Shown piece after piece: positions 17,912 to 26,493 of a stretch of DNA of 64,000 nucleotides. Positions within the stretch are counted from its first letter, which is position 1; every line of letters begins with the position of its first letter. A model generated the notes under the pieces. That model made no database searches, had not been told where the DNA came from, and worked only from the letters and a program-made list of their open reading frames with translations. Location: assembly GCF_049739465.1 (NCBI RefSeq), contig NZ_JBMHHY010000040.1, forward strand, positions 1 to 64,000, in the 5' to 3' direction. This DNA comes from Embleya sp049739465 (GTDB lineage Bacteria > Actinomycetota > Actinomycetes > Streptomycetales > Streptomycetaceae). A program made the translations under genes and the position numbers.

Positions 17912-19690
17912 TCACAGGTCTTGCCTTCGGGGCCGTCTGCCATCGATGGCGTGATGTTGCCGATGGCATTCGGCGTGCACGAGACGCAGGTTCTTCTTCT
18001 CGTCCGACCCGCCGTCGCGCCGATACTCGAAGTGGTGCTTGTTCAGCATCTTCATCGAGGCTGCGAACCAGTTGATCCACTCGCGTGGGTTGTCCGGCTC
18101 GTATTCGGCTCCGGCGATCAACGTCTGGCGGCATAGGGGACAGAGCCCCCGTTGCCGATGGGCCAGGGACAGGCTCACCTTGTCCATGGGAGGCGGCGTT
18201 GTCCGTCGGCGACGGTTCTCCCAATAATCGGTCAGGGACGGGTCGTCGAGCGACGCCGCCCCCTTGACCAGGGTGTGTCGGGCGATCCCGGTCCAGGAAA
18301 ACTTGACGAGATAGGCGCCGCTTGGGCGGTCGCCGAACACCCATCGGTCCTGCCGGGCCTTGTTGAACCGGCCGAAGTACCGTTTGACGATCCAGTCCTT
18401 CGACTTGCGCGGGTGGGCATGCTTGGCCCACTTGTAAGTGAGCACCCACATGTAGTTGTCCAGGTCGGTAAAGGTCCTGGACGACATCACCGTCCGGTAG
18501 TAGGCGGCCCACCCGCGGATGATCGGGGCGAGCCTTCTCAGGACTCCTCCGGCGTTGGCCCCATAAAGTGCCTTCACCTCGGCCTTGAGCCGTTCCCGGA
18601 TTCTCGCGACAGCGTCCTTGCTGGGCTTGATCAGCAGCTTGTCCCCGCAGCGCCGGATCCCGAATCCGAGGAAGTCGAACCCCTGCGTCACATGGACGAT
18701 CCGGGTCTTCTCCCCGTTGAACCTCAGCCCTCTCGGCTCCAGCCACTGTGCCAGCTCGGACTTGATGCGGTGCGCTTCCTCCTCGCCGTGGCACATGACC
18801 ACGAAATCGTCCGCGTACCGCACCAGGACAGGGGCGTCCCGGGCCGTGTATGTGCCACGATTTCCCGGACCGGCGTACCGGTATCGACTTCCTGCCGCTG
18901 CCTCCATCCCGTGAAGCGCGACGTTCAGCAGCAGCGGACTGATCACTCCCCCTTGGGGAGTTCCCTCGTCCGTCCGTGTGAGGCGGCCGTCCTCGACCAC
19001 TCCGGCCCGCAGCCATCCTCGGATCATGCTCCGACCAGGGAACATGCCAAGGGCGTCCAGGAGCTTGGTGTGGTTGATCCGGTCGAATGCCGCCGCGAGA
19101 TCCGCGTCGAGCACCCACACACGCGTGGCACGCTTTTGCCCCACCGTGTTGTAGATGGCCTCGATCGCATCGTGGCAGCCCCGACCGGCACGGAATCCGT
19201 ATGACCTCGGTTCGAATCGCGCCTCCCACTCGGGCTCCAGAGCGTTTTTCACCCGGCTTTGGAGCACGCGATCCACGATCACCGGAATCCCCAGAGGTCG
19301 CCGCCTTCCGTCTGCCTTCGGGATGAACACGCGCTTGACCGGCCGGGCGTGCCAGGGATGCTCGGACCGTTGGATCCGGGCCGCAAGGCGGCCCCGTTCC
19401 CTCGGCGTGAGCGCCGTTTCCCCGTCAATGCCAGCGGTCTTGCGCCCCGCGCTCTGCTGGGTCACCCTCCTGACGCTCACCAGCGTGTTGGAGCGGCTTC
19501 GCAGCATGAGCTTCTGCAAATTGCGGACCTTCTTCAGGTCGCCTTCCTGTGCTGCCTTGAAGATTCTTCGTCTCAGTCGCCGTACGTGATCCTCGCACTC
19601 GGCCCAGTCGATGCCGTGCCAGTCGAGTCGTACGTCCTCCGGTCCGTTCGCATGGGCAGTGCGACACGGCTGACTGTTCCGTCGTGTCAT
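17912..19690 (-). CDS. ltrA: Group II intron-encoded reverse transcriptase/maturase with HNH endonuclease
   Basis: 592 residues from ATG at 19,690, preceded by GGGAGGTG. An ATG 60 bp upstream lacks such a site. Reverse-transcriptase blocks in order are VFIPKADGRRRPLGIP, YGFRAGRGCHDAIEAI, DADLAAAFDRINH, GTPQGGVISPLLLNVAL and the catalytic VRYADDFVVM. The maturase X domain is at about residues 380-470. The C-terminal HNH endonuclease has CPLCRQTL, NKHHFEYRRDGG and NLRLVHAECHRQHH. No stop or frameshift is seen, so splicing and retrohoming functions may be intact. Confidence 0.93.
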   Translation of the reverse strand: MTRRNSQPCRTAHANGPEDVRLDWHGIDWAECEDHVRRLRRRIFKAAQEGDLKKVRNLQKLMLRSRSNTLVSVRRVTQQSAGRKTAGIDGETALTPRERGRLAARIQRSEHPWHARPVKRVFIPKADGRRRPLGIPVIVDRVLQSRVKNALEPEWEARFEPRSYGFRAGRGCHDAIEAIYNTVGQKRATRVWVLDADLAAAFDRINHTKLLDALGMFPGRSMIRGWLRAGVVEDGRLTRTDEGTPQGGVISPLLLNVALHGMEAAAGSRYRYAGPGNRGTYTARDAPVLVRYADDFVVMCHGEEEAHRIKSELAQWLEPRGLRFNGEKTRIVHVTQGFDFLGFGIRRCGDKLLIKPSKDAVARIRERLKAEVKALYGANAGGVLRRLAPIIRGWAAYYRTVMSSRTFTDLDNYMWVLTYKWAKHAHPRKSKDWIVKRYFGRFNKARQDRWVFGDRPSGAYLVKFSWTGIARHTLVKGAASLDDPSLTDYWENRRRRTTPPPMDKVSLSLAHRQRGLCPLCRQTLIAGAEYEPDNPREWINWFAASMKMLNKHHFEYRRDGGSDEKKNLRLVHAECHRQHHAIDGRRPRRQDL

Positions 19691-20339
19691 CAGCACCTCC
19701 CTGCGTCCAACTTGCCCTTCGGCTCCGGCGCCATCACCAGATCTCTGCAAAGGCTCACCCGGCCCACGTGGGCGCCCTTTCGGGCCGGGCCACCTGGACC
19801 CGTATCCGACGGGTTATACGGCGGCAGGAGCCGCTCGCTTTCCCCTGGCCTTTCGGCCTGTCGGCCTTCGCTTCTTGGGCCATCCTGTTCCCGCCGGGGA
19901 ATTGATCCTTCCTCACGGTCGGACTACCGGGCAGTCCCGGACCCCGACGGGGTTTCCACGTTCCGCACTGACAAGATGCGACTGGGGTGGGCGCCTCCTC
20001 TACCCCGGGACCGGTGGTGTCCTGCCCCCGCCGGCGAGTCCGCGAGGGTCACCTGGCGCTCTTCCGCGCCGAGTCCTGGGCCGCCGCATGCATCACCATC
20101 GCGCGGCTTGCAATCACGAGGCATAGCCGGAGATTCGCTTTCGCTCGCCCGTCCAGTCTTCCCCTTTGCTTGTTGCCTCCCGATGGCCAGGAAGCTCTTG
20201 AGCGTGATCGTCCGGCTTCACACCCCGCCGTTGCCAGCGACGCATGCGGACGCAGGGGACAGGCCACGGACACTGGCCTGGGCTCTACCAACTCCCTTCT
20301 GTCGTCTTGCCACTTGATCAGTGCGACCTCGTGTCGCAC

Positions 20340-20435
20340 CCCGCCATTTGCAGCCGGTGTCGACGACGTAGCGGATCGCGTCGACGATCTCCCGCCGTGG
20401 GTGCTTCTCCGGCCGTGTCAACGGCCTCTCAGTTC
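20340..20435 (-). pseudogene. IS5-family transposase, 5' part before the group II intron
   Basis: The minus strand encodes RPEKHPRREIVDAIRYVV then DTGCKWR, which continues directly, after the intron, into DFPPWRTCYNF at 17,8xx. The extreme N-terminus is removed by the left end of the ISL3-family element at 20,436. Possible leftover upstream sequence lies beyond that element at 22,720-22,780. Confidence 0.7.
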
Positions 20436-20470
20436 GGCTCTGATCCACATTTCGGGATCACCCAGCGTGA
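20436..20470 (+). repeat. Left terminal inverted repeat of the ISL3 element
   Basis: 35 bp beginning GGCTCTGATCCACATTTCGG and ending CAGCGTGA. It is the exact reverse complement of 22,685-22,719. Confidence 0.9.
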
Positions 20471-20523
20471 GCAGGGGCGACATTGCTCCGTGACGCTTGT
20501 GCGTCGTTGCTGGTCGGCCCGGG

Positions 20524-21057
20524 TCAGCTCATTCGTCGGCTGGCGTGGGCTTGTTCCGCGCCGTTCCACGAGATGGGCATGGCGCCGACTGATGCGAATT
20601 CGATCTGCGGGTCGGAGCTGTGGACCAGGCACATCACGCGACGTCCGAACAACGCAGCCCGGCGGGCGTTGTCGGCGATGATGTCCAGGGCGATCTGCGC
20701 AGTCTCCGGATCCGCTGCGGCGAACGTGTCGAAGTCGGTGAAGACCAAGACCAGGCCGGTGGCCTCTGGGGGGATCCCGTAGGCAGCGTAGGAAGCGACA
20801 TCGCCGAAGCAGTCATTGAATGCGTCGAGGCTGCGTCCGTGGTAGTCGGGGAAGTCCAGGGCGGCTCCGACATCCTTGAGGAGGTCTTCCTTCGATGTCC
20901 AGACCGCCGCATCCAGAGTCGCGACGTGGTAACCGTGTTCGTCCAGCCAGGCTGTGCTGTCGTCCAGCAGGTTCCGGCGCCGGAAGAGCGTAATGAAAGT
21001 GTTCGCCATGAGCCGGAAGTCGAGGTCCCGCTCGGCGTCAGGGGTGAAGGCGGCCAT
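20524..21057 (-). CDS. Barstar-family (RNase inhibitor-like) protein
   Basis: 177 residues, intact from ATG at 21,057. The segment WTSKEDLLKDVGAALDFPDY then GRSLDAFNDCFGDV is the barstar core (FP.Y.G.N.DAF.D.L). Barstar proteins bind and inhibit barnase-type ribonucleases, and family members act as immunity proteins. The gene starts 18 bp after the transposase stop on the same strand and lies inside the ISL3 inverted repeats, so it is a passenger gene probably co-transcribed with the transposase. No barnase-like toxin gene is seen nearby. Confidence 0.8.
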   Translation of the reverse strand: MAAFTPDAERDLDFRLMANTFITLFRRRNLLDDSTAWLDEHGYHVATLDAAVWTSKEDLLKDVGAALDFPDYHGRSLDAFNDCFGDVASYAAYGIPPEATGLVLVFTDFDTFAAADPETAQIALDIIADNARRAALFGRRVMCLVHSSDPQIEFASVGAMPISWNGAEQAHASRRMS

Positions 21058-21075
21058 GCCGTTGACCCTAGTCGG

Positions 21076-22655
21076 TCAGGCTGTGAGCAGGATGCGGCGT
21101 CGGAGGAGGTCGAAGTTGGCACGTCCGTAGCCTTGGCGTTTGAGGAATTTGACCCGGTTGACATGGCCCTCGACCATGCCACTGGAGTAGGGCAGGGTCA
21201 GGCCGGCGGTCACGGCGTCGAGGTCCTTGCTGAGGTTGCCGGCGAAGTTGCTCAAGGGCGGGAGCTCGCTGGCCTGGGCCGCCTTCATCCAGCGCGGTGG
21301 CAGGTGGCCGTGGAGGTTCGTCATCATCGTGGCGAAGTCCTCGATGTGTCTGCGGAGATCGGCAAGTTCTGGGCAGCGGGTGAGGATGCGCTTGAGGCGG
21401 AGCTGCCGGCTGGAGGTGAGGTTGTCGGGGTGGCGGGTGAGCCGGCCGACGACCTGCCGGATGGTGGGTGTCTCGGACCGCTTGGGCGTCGGGGCCTCAG
21501 CGGACCGCAGGGGCTCGAGCCACCGCCGGACGCTGCGGCTACTGCCGCCATATCCGCGCTGCCGGATCTCCCGGAAGAGGCGTCCGCCGTCGGTGCAGCC
21601 CTCCTGCCGGCGCATATTGAGGTACTCGGCCCAGGACTGCAGCATCCGTCGGCTCTGCCGCGGTGGCGCGAGCAGATCCTCGACAGCCCTCGCGTGGGCG
21701 TACTTGCGGACCGTCTTGCGGTCCATCCGCAGCGACTTCGAGATCACTTCGATGGCGACGCCCTTGTCGTACATCTCGTGCACCGCCGTGAAGTGGCGGC
21801 GGGTGTTCGACGCCCGTTTGCCCTCGGTCGCCGGTGGCCCGGCAGGCGGCTCCACTACTTCGTCATGATCCGTCCTCGGGCGGGACGAGACAGCGGCGGT
21901 GAGCGACAACGCACTTCTCCGCCGTCTTGCACAGGTTCAGCCACAAACGAAAGCGATCCGCGATCTGGACCGCGTCCGGCGCCGCGGTGCGGACGGCCTC
22001 GGCGTAGGCGCCGGCCCGGTCGCGGCACACGATCTCGGCCCCGGGGTGCTGTGGAGCCACGCGGTGAAAGTCTCGGCGGTCCGGTCGGGGAGCACGTCGA
22101 CGGGACGGCCGGTCTCGATGTCGATCAGCACGGTGCCGTAGACGTGCCCGCGTTTGAGAGCGAAGTCATCCACCCCCGGCACCCGCGGGCTCCGTTCAGG
22201 TGGGTCGGCGGCAGAGCCCGCACCCGGCGGAGCAGGGTGTTCGGGCTCACCGGGCAATACAGCATGTCGGCGAGACGGGCACCAGCCCGGCCTGCCGGGA
22301 GGCGGCCGATCGCTTCCAGCGCCGCCTGCTGGAGCCGGCTTCGGCGACCGTAGCGAAAGGTCAGGCCCTCGGCCTGTTCCGCGAAGGTACGGCGCGGGCA
22401 GTGTGCGGCATCGCAGCGGAACCGGCGCACGGTCAGGGCTATCGTCACCGGTCGACCGCCCACTGCGAGATCGCTGAGCCGCCGTCCGTAGCGGTCGTGG
22501 ACCCGGCGCGTACTGGTACCGCAGTCCGGGCAGCGTGCCTCCTCCCCAGCGGTACGGGCCGTGATGCACAACCTTGCCTCGATCTCCCGTACGTCCAGGA
22601 TGAGCACACCCCTCGGATGCGGAAGGAGCAGGTCAAATATCTGATCACGTAACAC
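21076..22655 (-). pseudogene. ISL3-family transposase with at least three frameshifts
   Basis: The minus strand starts MLRDQIFDLLLPHPRGVLIL with a zinc-finger region (CPDCGTSTRRVHDRYGR, RRFRCDAAHCPRRTFAE). It changes frame near 22,175 (VPGVDDFALKRGHVYGTVLI), again near 22,060 (GAEIVCRDRAGAYAEAV, IADRFRLWLNL) and near 21,905 (EVISKSLRMDRKTVRKYAHA). It ends LPYSSGMVEGHVNRVKFLKR, then QGYGRANFDLL. The four pieces form one ISL3 protein, so this copy cannot make active transposase without recoding. Confidence 0.85.
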
Positions 22656-22684
22656 ACCTCATCAGATATCAACTTGACTACGAG

Positions 22685-22719
22685 TCACGCTGGGTGATCC
22701 CGAAATGTGGATCAGAGCC
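22685..22719 (-). repeat. Right terminal inverted repeat of the ISL3 element
   Basis: Reads TCACGCTGGG then TGATCCCGAAATGTGGATCA and AGAGCC on the plus strand. Exact inverse of 20,436-20,470. Confidence 0.9.
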
Positions 22720-22781
22720 GTATCCACTGACCGCTGTCACTGGTCGCCTACGATCACTGATCGCATCGAGCTGCCACCCGC

Positions 22782-23159
22782 TCACCGAGTTGGCATGCCC
22801 CCGTGCGGGCTGTTTACCACCAACGGCAGAGACCCATCAACAAGGTAGTCGTGCGCGGGGTACTCGACGTGGAGGTGACCGCCGTCCCCGGCGGATGCCA
22901 TGCCGCGCAGGTTGTCCGCGAGCACTGCCCTGCCGACGGAGTCACCGCTGATCACCAGGAACTGCTGCTCGGAGTCCAGGTGGATAAGGACGCCGGGACC
23001 GGGAGTGTCCTTGACCTCAACCCCTGCCAGGACGCCGCTGCCCGGGGAAGAGGTGAATAGCCCCTCGCCCTGGGCCACCGCGTCTGCCAAGCGGTTCAAT
23101 TCCTCCGCCGACGCGGAGAGATCCACTTCTTCGTATGCGGGATCACAGGCAAGTCTCAC
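22782..23159 (-). CDS. Imm32-like immunity protein (probable)
   Basis: 125 residues from GTG at 23,159. The pattern starts RLACDPAYEEVDLSASAEEL, then RLADAVAQGEG, and ends LPLVVNSPHGGM. This resembles a streptomycete family related to Imm32 immunity proteins of polymorphic-toxin systems. No toxin gene is adjacent. The barstar gene on the neighbouring insertion element gives two toxin-immunity-like genes within 3 kb. Family assignment is from memory of the pattern. Confidence 0.6.
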   Translation of the reverse strand: MRLACDPAYEEVDLSASAEELNRLADAVAQGEGLFTSSPGSGVLAGVEVKDTPGPGVLIHLDSEQQFLVISGDSVGRAVLADNLRGMASAGDGGHLHVEYPAHDYLVDGSLPLVVNSPHGGMPTR

Positions 23160-23269
23160 GCGGTCAGCACTCCTTCAAGATCGGCCCCCATAATGCCAGC
23201 CGGCTGCCAGACGCGATCTGGCACTTGGGATCTGCTCGTCTAGGTCTGCGGGGTGTCCGGCCGCCCGGC

Positions 23270-23480
23270 GCGCCGGGTTGGGAGCGTACTGCCGTGGCGT
23301 GGTTGTACGACCTGTGCCCGCCCGCCCATCGAGGTGAGGATGTGCTGCGCAAATCCCCGGTACTGCCGGCCCGGATGGCGCGCCGGCACGTGGCGGCGGC
23401 GTTGGCCGCCGCCCGGTACGGCTACGGCACGGCGCGCTTCGACCTCGCACGCGCCGACCTGTCGGGGCCCGTCCGAACAC
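23270..23480 (+). pseudogene. Fragment of a streptomycete hypothetical protein
   Basis: The plus strand reads AVAWLYDLCPPAHRGEDVLR, then PARMARRHVAAALAAARYGY, which resembles the N-terminal part of a family with W-L-Y-D-x-C-P-P. No start codon with a ribosome binding site is present, and coding character fades after 23,480. From there to 23,757 nothing is recognised. Confidence 0.35.
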
Positions 23481-23757
23481 CCGGGGCAGGTGGCTCCCGA
23501 CCGAAGACGCCCGCGTCCTCGACGTCCGACGTCCGCCGGTTCGGCGCGTCGACGATCGCGCCGGTCGGACCCGTCGCGTCGGCGATCACGTCGAACGTCG
23601 TCGCCTCGACACCGACGAACCCGGGCCCGCCGGCGCCGAGGAGTCACGACATGCCTGCGGAGGTCGGCGTCGACGTGCGCGCCCGGGCGCTCGGCCCCGA
23701 TGCCGAAGGCCCACGCGGGTGGGGTCGACCCGCACCCGCTCGCCACCGCCGTCGCCT

Positions 23758-24414
23758 TCACGGCCGGTCGGCGACGCCGCCCGCGACCGCGGCGACGTGC
23801 GCCCGGGCCATCGGTATCAAGGCCAACCCGGGCGCGATCCGCGTCGCGCGGCGGATCGCCTTCTCGGCTTCGGCGAGATCACCGAGTTCCGCGAGACACA
23901 CCGCGATCAGCACGTCCGCGTTCGCCCGCGTCCGCCGATCACCCAGCAGTGACGCCCGCCGGTGCCGGCGCAGGCGCGAGAGGGCCTGCTCGCTGCGCCC
24001 CTCCTGCACGTCCAGTGCCACCGTCACCGGACACGCGGGCGATCGCGTCGGGTCCGCGGCGGCGGCAGCGGCAGCGGTCCGAAGTAGCGGCGATGTCGCG
24101 GCCGCGGGGAACGCGCCCGCGAGGAACCCGACGGCCGCGTAGTCGGCGTGGGCGTGCTCGAGTTCGGATCGAAACGGATCCTCCGCCGCAGCCGTGTCCA
24201 ACCAGCCGCGGACGACGTCGAGGGCAGCCGTGTACTCCCGCTGCCGCGCGTACAACATCGCCCGCCCGAGAACCCACCTGATCCGATCCTCCCGCTCCTG
24301 CGACAACCCGTCCATCAACCGGTGTGCCCAGCCGAATTCCCCCCGCGCCACCGCCCCGCAGAACGCCGCGGCCCACTCGTCGATCCCGTCCCGACCCCAC
24401 CCGCCCGTGCCCAT
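23758..24414 (-). CDS. Hypothetical TPR-like protein
   Basis: 218 residues from ATG at 24,414. Repeated helix pairs with AALDVVRGWLDTAAAED, ALSRLRRHRRASLLGDRRT and LAELGDLAEAEKAIRRA, then TRIAPGLAL, suggest tetratricopeptide-like helices. Soluble, Ala-rich and high GC3. No partner gene or operon is evident. Function unknown. Confidence 0.65.
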   Translation of the reverse strand: MGTGGWGRDGIDEWAAAFCGAVARGEFGWAHRLMDGLSQEREDRIRWVLGRAMLYARQREYTAALDVVRGWLDTAAAEDPFRSELEHAHADYAAVGFLAGAFPAAATSPLLRTAAAAAAADPTRSPACPVTVALDVQEGRSEQALSRLRRHRRASLLGDRRTRANADVLIAVCLAELGDLAEAEKAIRRATRIAPGLALIPMARAHVAAVAGGVADRP

Positions 24415-24838
24415 GGGGCGAGTATGCCGACCCCGGCCCCTCGCGAGGCGACCGTCCCAATCCGGCCGGCGCCCCGCCCGCTGGGCGATCGCGGTGCCGC
24501 GCCGGTGGATCGGCGGTGCCCGCCCGGCGTGCGCGAACGATGTCGAGGAGCCGGTCGCGATCCCCGTCCTCCGACCGGTTCGGCCTCACGGTCGATCCGC
24601 ACGGCGAACATGCCTGGCTCGACACACCCGAGTACCGACTCGGCGGGCGGCGCCGATTCGCATGACTCTGCGGCGCTGTCCCCGAAGATCCCGGCGAGCC
24701 AGTCCACCGGCCCTGACCGGCCTCGACCCCGCCGACGGCGAAGCCCGGCAGCCCAACGGCGAATGGAGTGAAGGCAGTTACGGGGTGCCGCCAGGTACGC
24801 CGACCCCGGACCACCATCGACCCTGCGATCACGGACGG
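24415..24838. other. Gap with no supported gene
   Basis: Open frames on both strands are Arg/Pro-rich shadows. No hairpin or ribosome binding site was found except close to 24,839. Confidence 0.35.
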
Positions 24839-25222
24839 ATGCATGACGTCTTCCATACCCGTGTCTGCGATGCGCGGTCACCGACGCGTGGTCTGGCCGC
24901 TGCGGGCATCTGGATCGCCTGTTGCCTGGTATCGGCCCCCTGGCAGTTCCTCTGCATGGGGCCGTTCGGCTTCGTCTCGGCCTGGAGCGGGATCCTCGCA
25001 GGCGTGACGGCCCTGGTACTGGCCCGGCACAGGGCCGCGCTCGGTATTCTGCTGATCAGCCTGAGTCTGTTCGTCCACGGTGTCGTCATCCTGGCGATCA
25101 TCCTGTGGTATCGGGCGGACTTCTCCGATTCCGTCGTCGACGCCGTACTGACCGTCTTCGGTGCCTTCGCCCTCGGAGGCTGCCTGACCACGTTGCTTGC
25201 AGCAATGGTCCGACGTCGCTGA
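24839..25222 (+). CDS. Small integral membrane protein
   Basis: 127 residues from ATG at 24,839. Hydrophobic segments lie at about residues 20-38 (AAGIWIACCLVSAPWQFLC), 42-62, 66-90 (ALGILLISLSLFVHGVVILA) and 100-123, predicting three or four transmembrane helices. There is a short basic C-terminus (MVRRR). Resembles the small DUF4190-like membrane proteins of actinomycetes, but assignment is uncertain. No operon context. Confidence 0.6.
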   Translation: MHDVFHTRVCDARSPTRGLAAAGIWIACCLVSAPWQFLCMGPFGFVSAWSGILAGVTALVLARHRAALGILLISLSLFVHGVVILAIILWYRADFSDSVVDAVLTVFGAFALGGCLTTLLAAMVRRR

Positions 25223-25839
25223 ACCTGGTGCCCGATGCCCCGGTCCGTCCGCAGGCCGCGTGACCGACGAGGTTGCGGGCCGGGTGCCGGCGCGGTTCGT
25301 GGGTCGGCTACGAAAGCGGAGGCTTGGACTTTGACTCGATGCTCCACGCCGTGGAAAACCGGCACAGAATTCCTCACAACATCCGACGCGAATTCCTACC
25401 CACTCGACGTCGACGGTAGGTAGTTGGCCATCTCGATTCCCGGCCGGCCGGTCGAGCCGGACGATCACATGACCCGGGGTTGTCGAGGGATGTGTTGTTT
25501 GGTCGGGGTTGGGTGGTGTTGGTGGTGGGTCCGGTGATGCGTACGGGGGATTCCGGCATCGGCAACCCTCGGCCGCTTCACCGCCCCGCCCCTGCCGCAC
25601 CTTTGCCTTCAGCGGGTGCGCCGTCACCGGTTCGGATCCCCACACGCCGCCCACCGCCGTGCCGTCAACCACGATCTCGGCCTCGGTTGCGGGCTGTCGT
25701 GGATCGGCATCGTTGGTGTGAATCACCAGGCAGAACGAGGCGTTTTTGGGGATTCACCGATGACGAGAGCCTGTTCCGGAACCTATGGTCCCTGCACGAG
25801 CTGCAACTGCGGCTCGCATGCTCACCCAGGGAGCCGTCC
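25223..25839. other. Intergenic region with possible remnants
   Basis: A T/G-rich stretch at 25,480-25,550 and scattered short protein-like pieces are present, but none can be assigned. It contains the upstream region of the VOC gene. Confidence 0.35.
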
Positions 25840-26370
25840 ATGTCCGCCGCCGAGTCCAGCCAGGTTGCTTCGTCGGTCCTCGGCGAGGTCTTCCACGTCG
25901 CGTACGCGGTCGGCGACCTGACCGAGGCCGCCGATTCACTGATCGCACTCAACGGTGGAACCGTCACCGAGCCGGTTCCGATCGAGGCGTTGGTCGTGGC
26001 GCCCGCACTGTCTGTGGACCCCGTGCGTGTCGGCGGACGTCTGTGCTGGATGCCGGCCGCCGAGCCACCGGTCGAGCTCTGGGAGGGTGGCGCGGAGTCC
26101 CCCTGGTCCTGTCCGGCCGGCGGCATGCGGTTCCACCACATCGGCTACTACGTCGACGATCTGGACGCGGCTGCTCGCGGCCTCGAGGAGCAGGGGTTCA
26201 CTCTCGACCTGACGCCGTACCACGACGGCGAGGGCATCCTCGGGTTTGCCTACTTCCGCAACCCGGGCGGCCTGCGCATCGAGATCCAGAACATCGACGA
26301 CAAGCCGGCCATGGATGCCTGGCTTCGGGGCGAGCCGCTGCAGGTGCGCTGGTTCGCCGAGCTTCGGTAG
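25840..26370 (+). CDS. VOC-superfamily (glyoxalase/dioxygenase fold) protein
   Basis: 176 residues from ATG at 25,840 behind CCAGGGAG. One full VOC unit is readable: EVFHVAYAVGDLTEAADSLI at the N-terminus and RFHHIGYYVDDLDAAARGLE at mid-protein. The metal-site segment LGFAYFRNPGGLRIEIQNID follows. The residues H (FHVAY), H (FHHIG) and E (RIEIQ) could form the metal triad of lyases, isomerases or dioxygenases. It lies 120 bp upstream of the PucR regulator and the P450 module, so a role in the same catabolic pathway is likely. Substrate unknown. Confidence 0.8.
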   Translation: MSAAESSQVASSVLGEVFHVAYAVGDLTEAADSLIALNGGTVTEPVPIEALVVAPALSVDPVRVGGRLCWMPAAEPPVELWEGGAESPWSCPAGGMRFHHIGYYVDDLDAAARGLEEQGFTLDLTPYHDGEGILGFAYFRNPGGLRIEIQNIDDKPAMDAWLRGEPLQVRWFAELR

Positions 26371-26493
26371 GCCGGCCGGTGTACGCGGCGGACGTCGTGG
26401 TCTCGCGGCGGCCGGCCCATGCCGGCCGCCGCGACGCAGTTCCTGTCGCTTCCTACCGCGGCGGCACGGATGTGCCGCAATACGCTGGGGATC

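Larger units (their letters stand above)
17818..20339 (-). mobile_element. Group II intron inserted in an IS5-family transposase gene
   Basis: On the minus strand the 5' end is GTGCGACACGAGG at 20,339, matching the GUGYG consensus. The 3' end is CTACCCGAC at 17,818. Domain V and VI hairpins lie just inside the 3' end, and a full RT-HNH protein is encoded at 17,912-19,690. The exons on each side are parts of one transposase (RYVVDTGCKWR before, DFPPWRTCYNF after). About 2,522 bp and apparently complete. The frame across the junction depends on a one-base uncertainty in the exon. Confidence 0.85.
20436..22719 (-). mobile_element. ISL3-family insertion element carrying a barstar-like gene
   Basis: A 2,284-bp element bounded by 35-bp inverted repeats identical by eye. 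They begin GGCTCTGATCCACATTTCGG at 20,436 and appear in reverse at 22,685-22,719. The GGCTCT terminus is usual for ISL3. Contents are a decayed ISL3 transposase (21,076-22,655) and a barstar-family gene (20,524-21,057). The flanking 8-mers (CTCAGTTC left, GTATCCAC right) do not match, so no target duplication is seen. Either it is old or the flanks were rearranged. Confidence 0.8.

Noticed and set aside
20435..22727. 8-bp target duplication of the ISL3 element
   Set aside because: Flanking sequences CTCAGTTC and GTATCCAC do not match.
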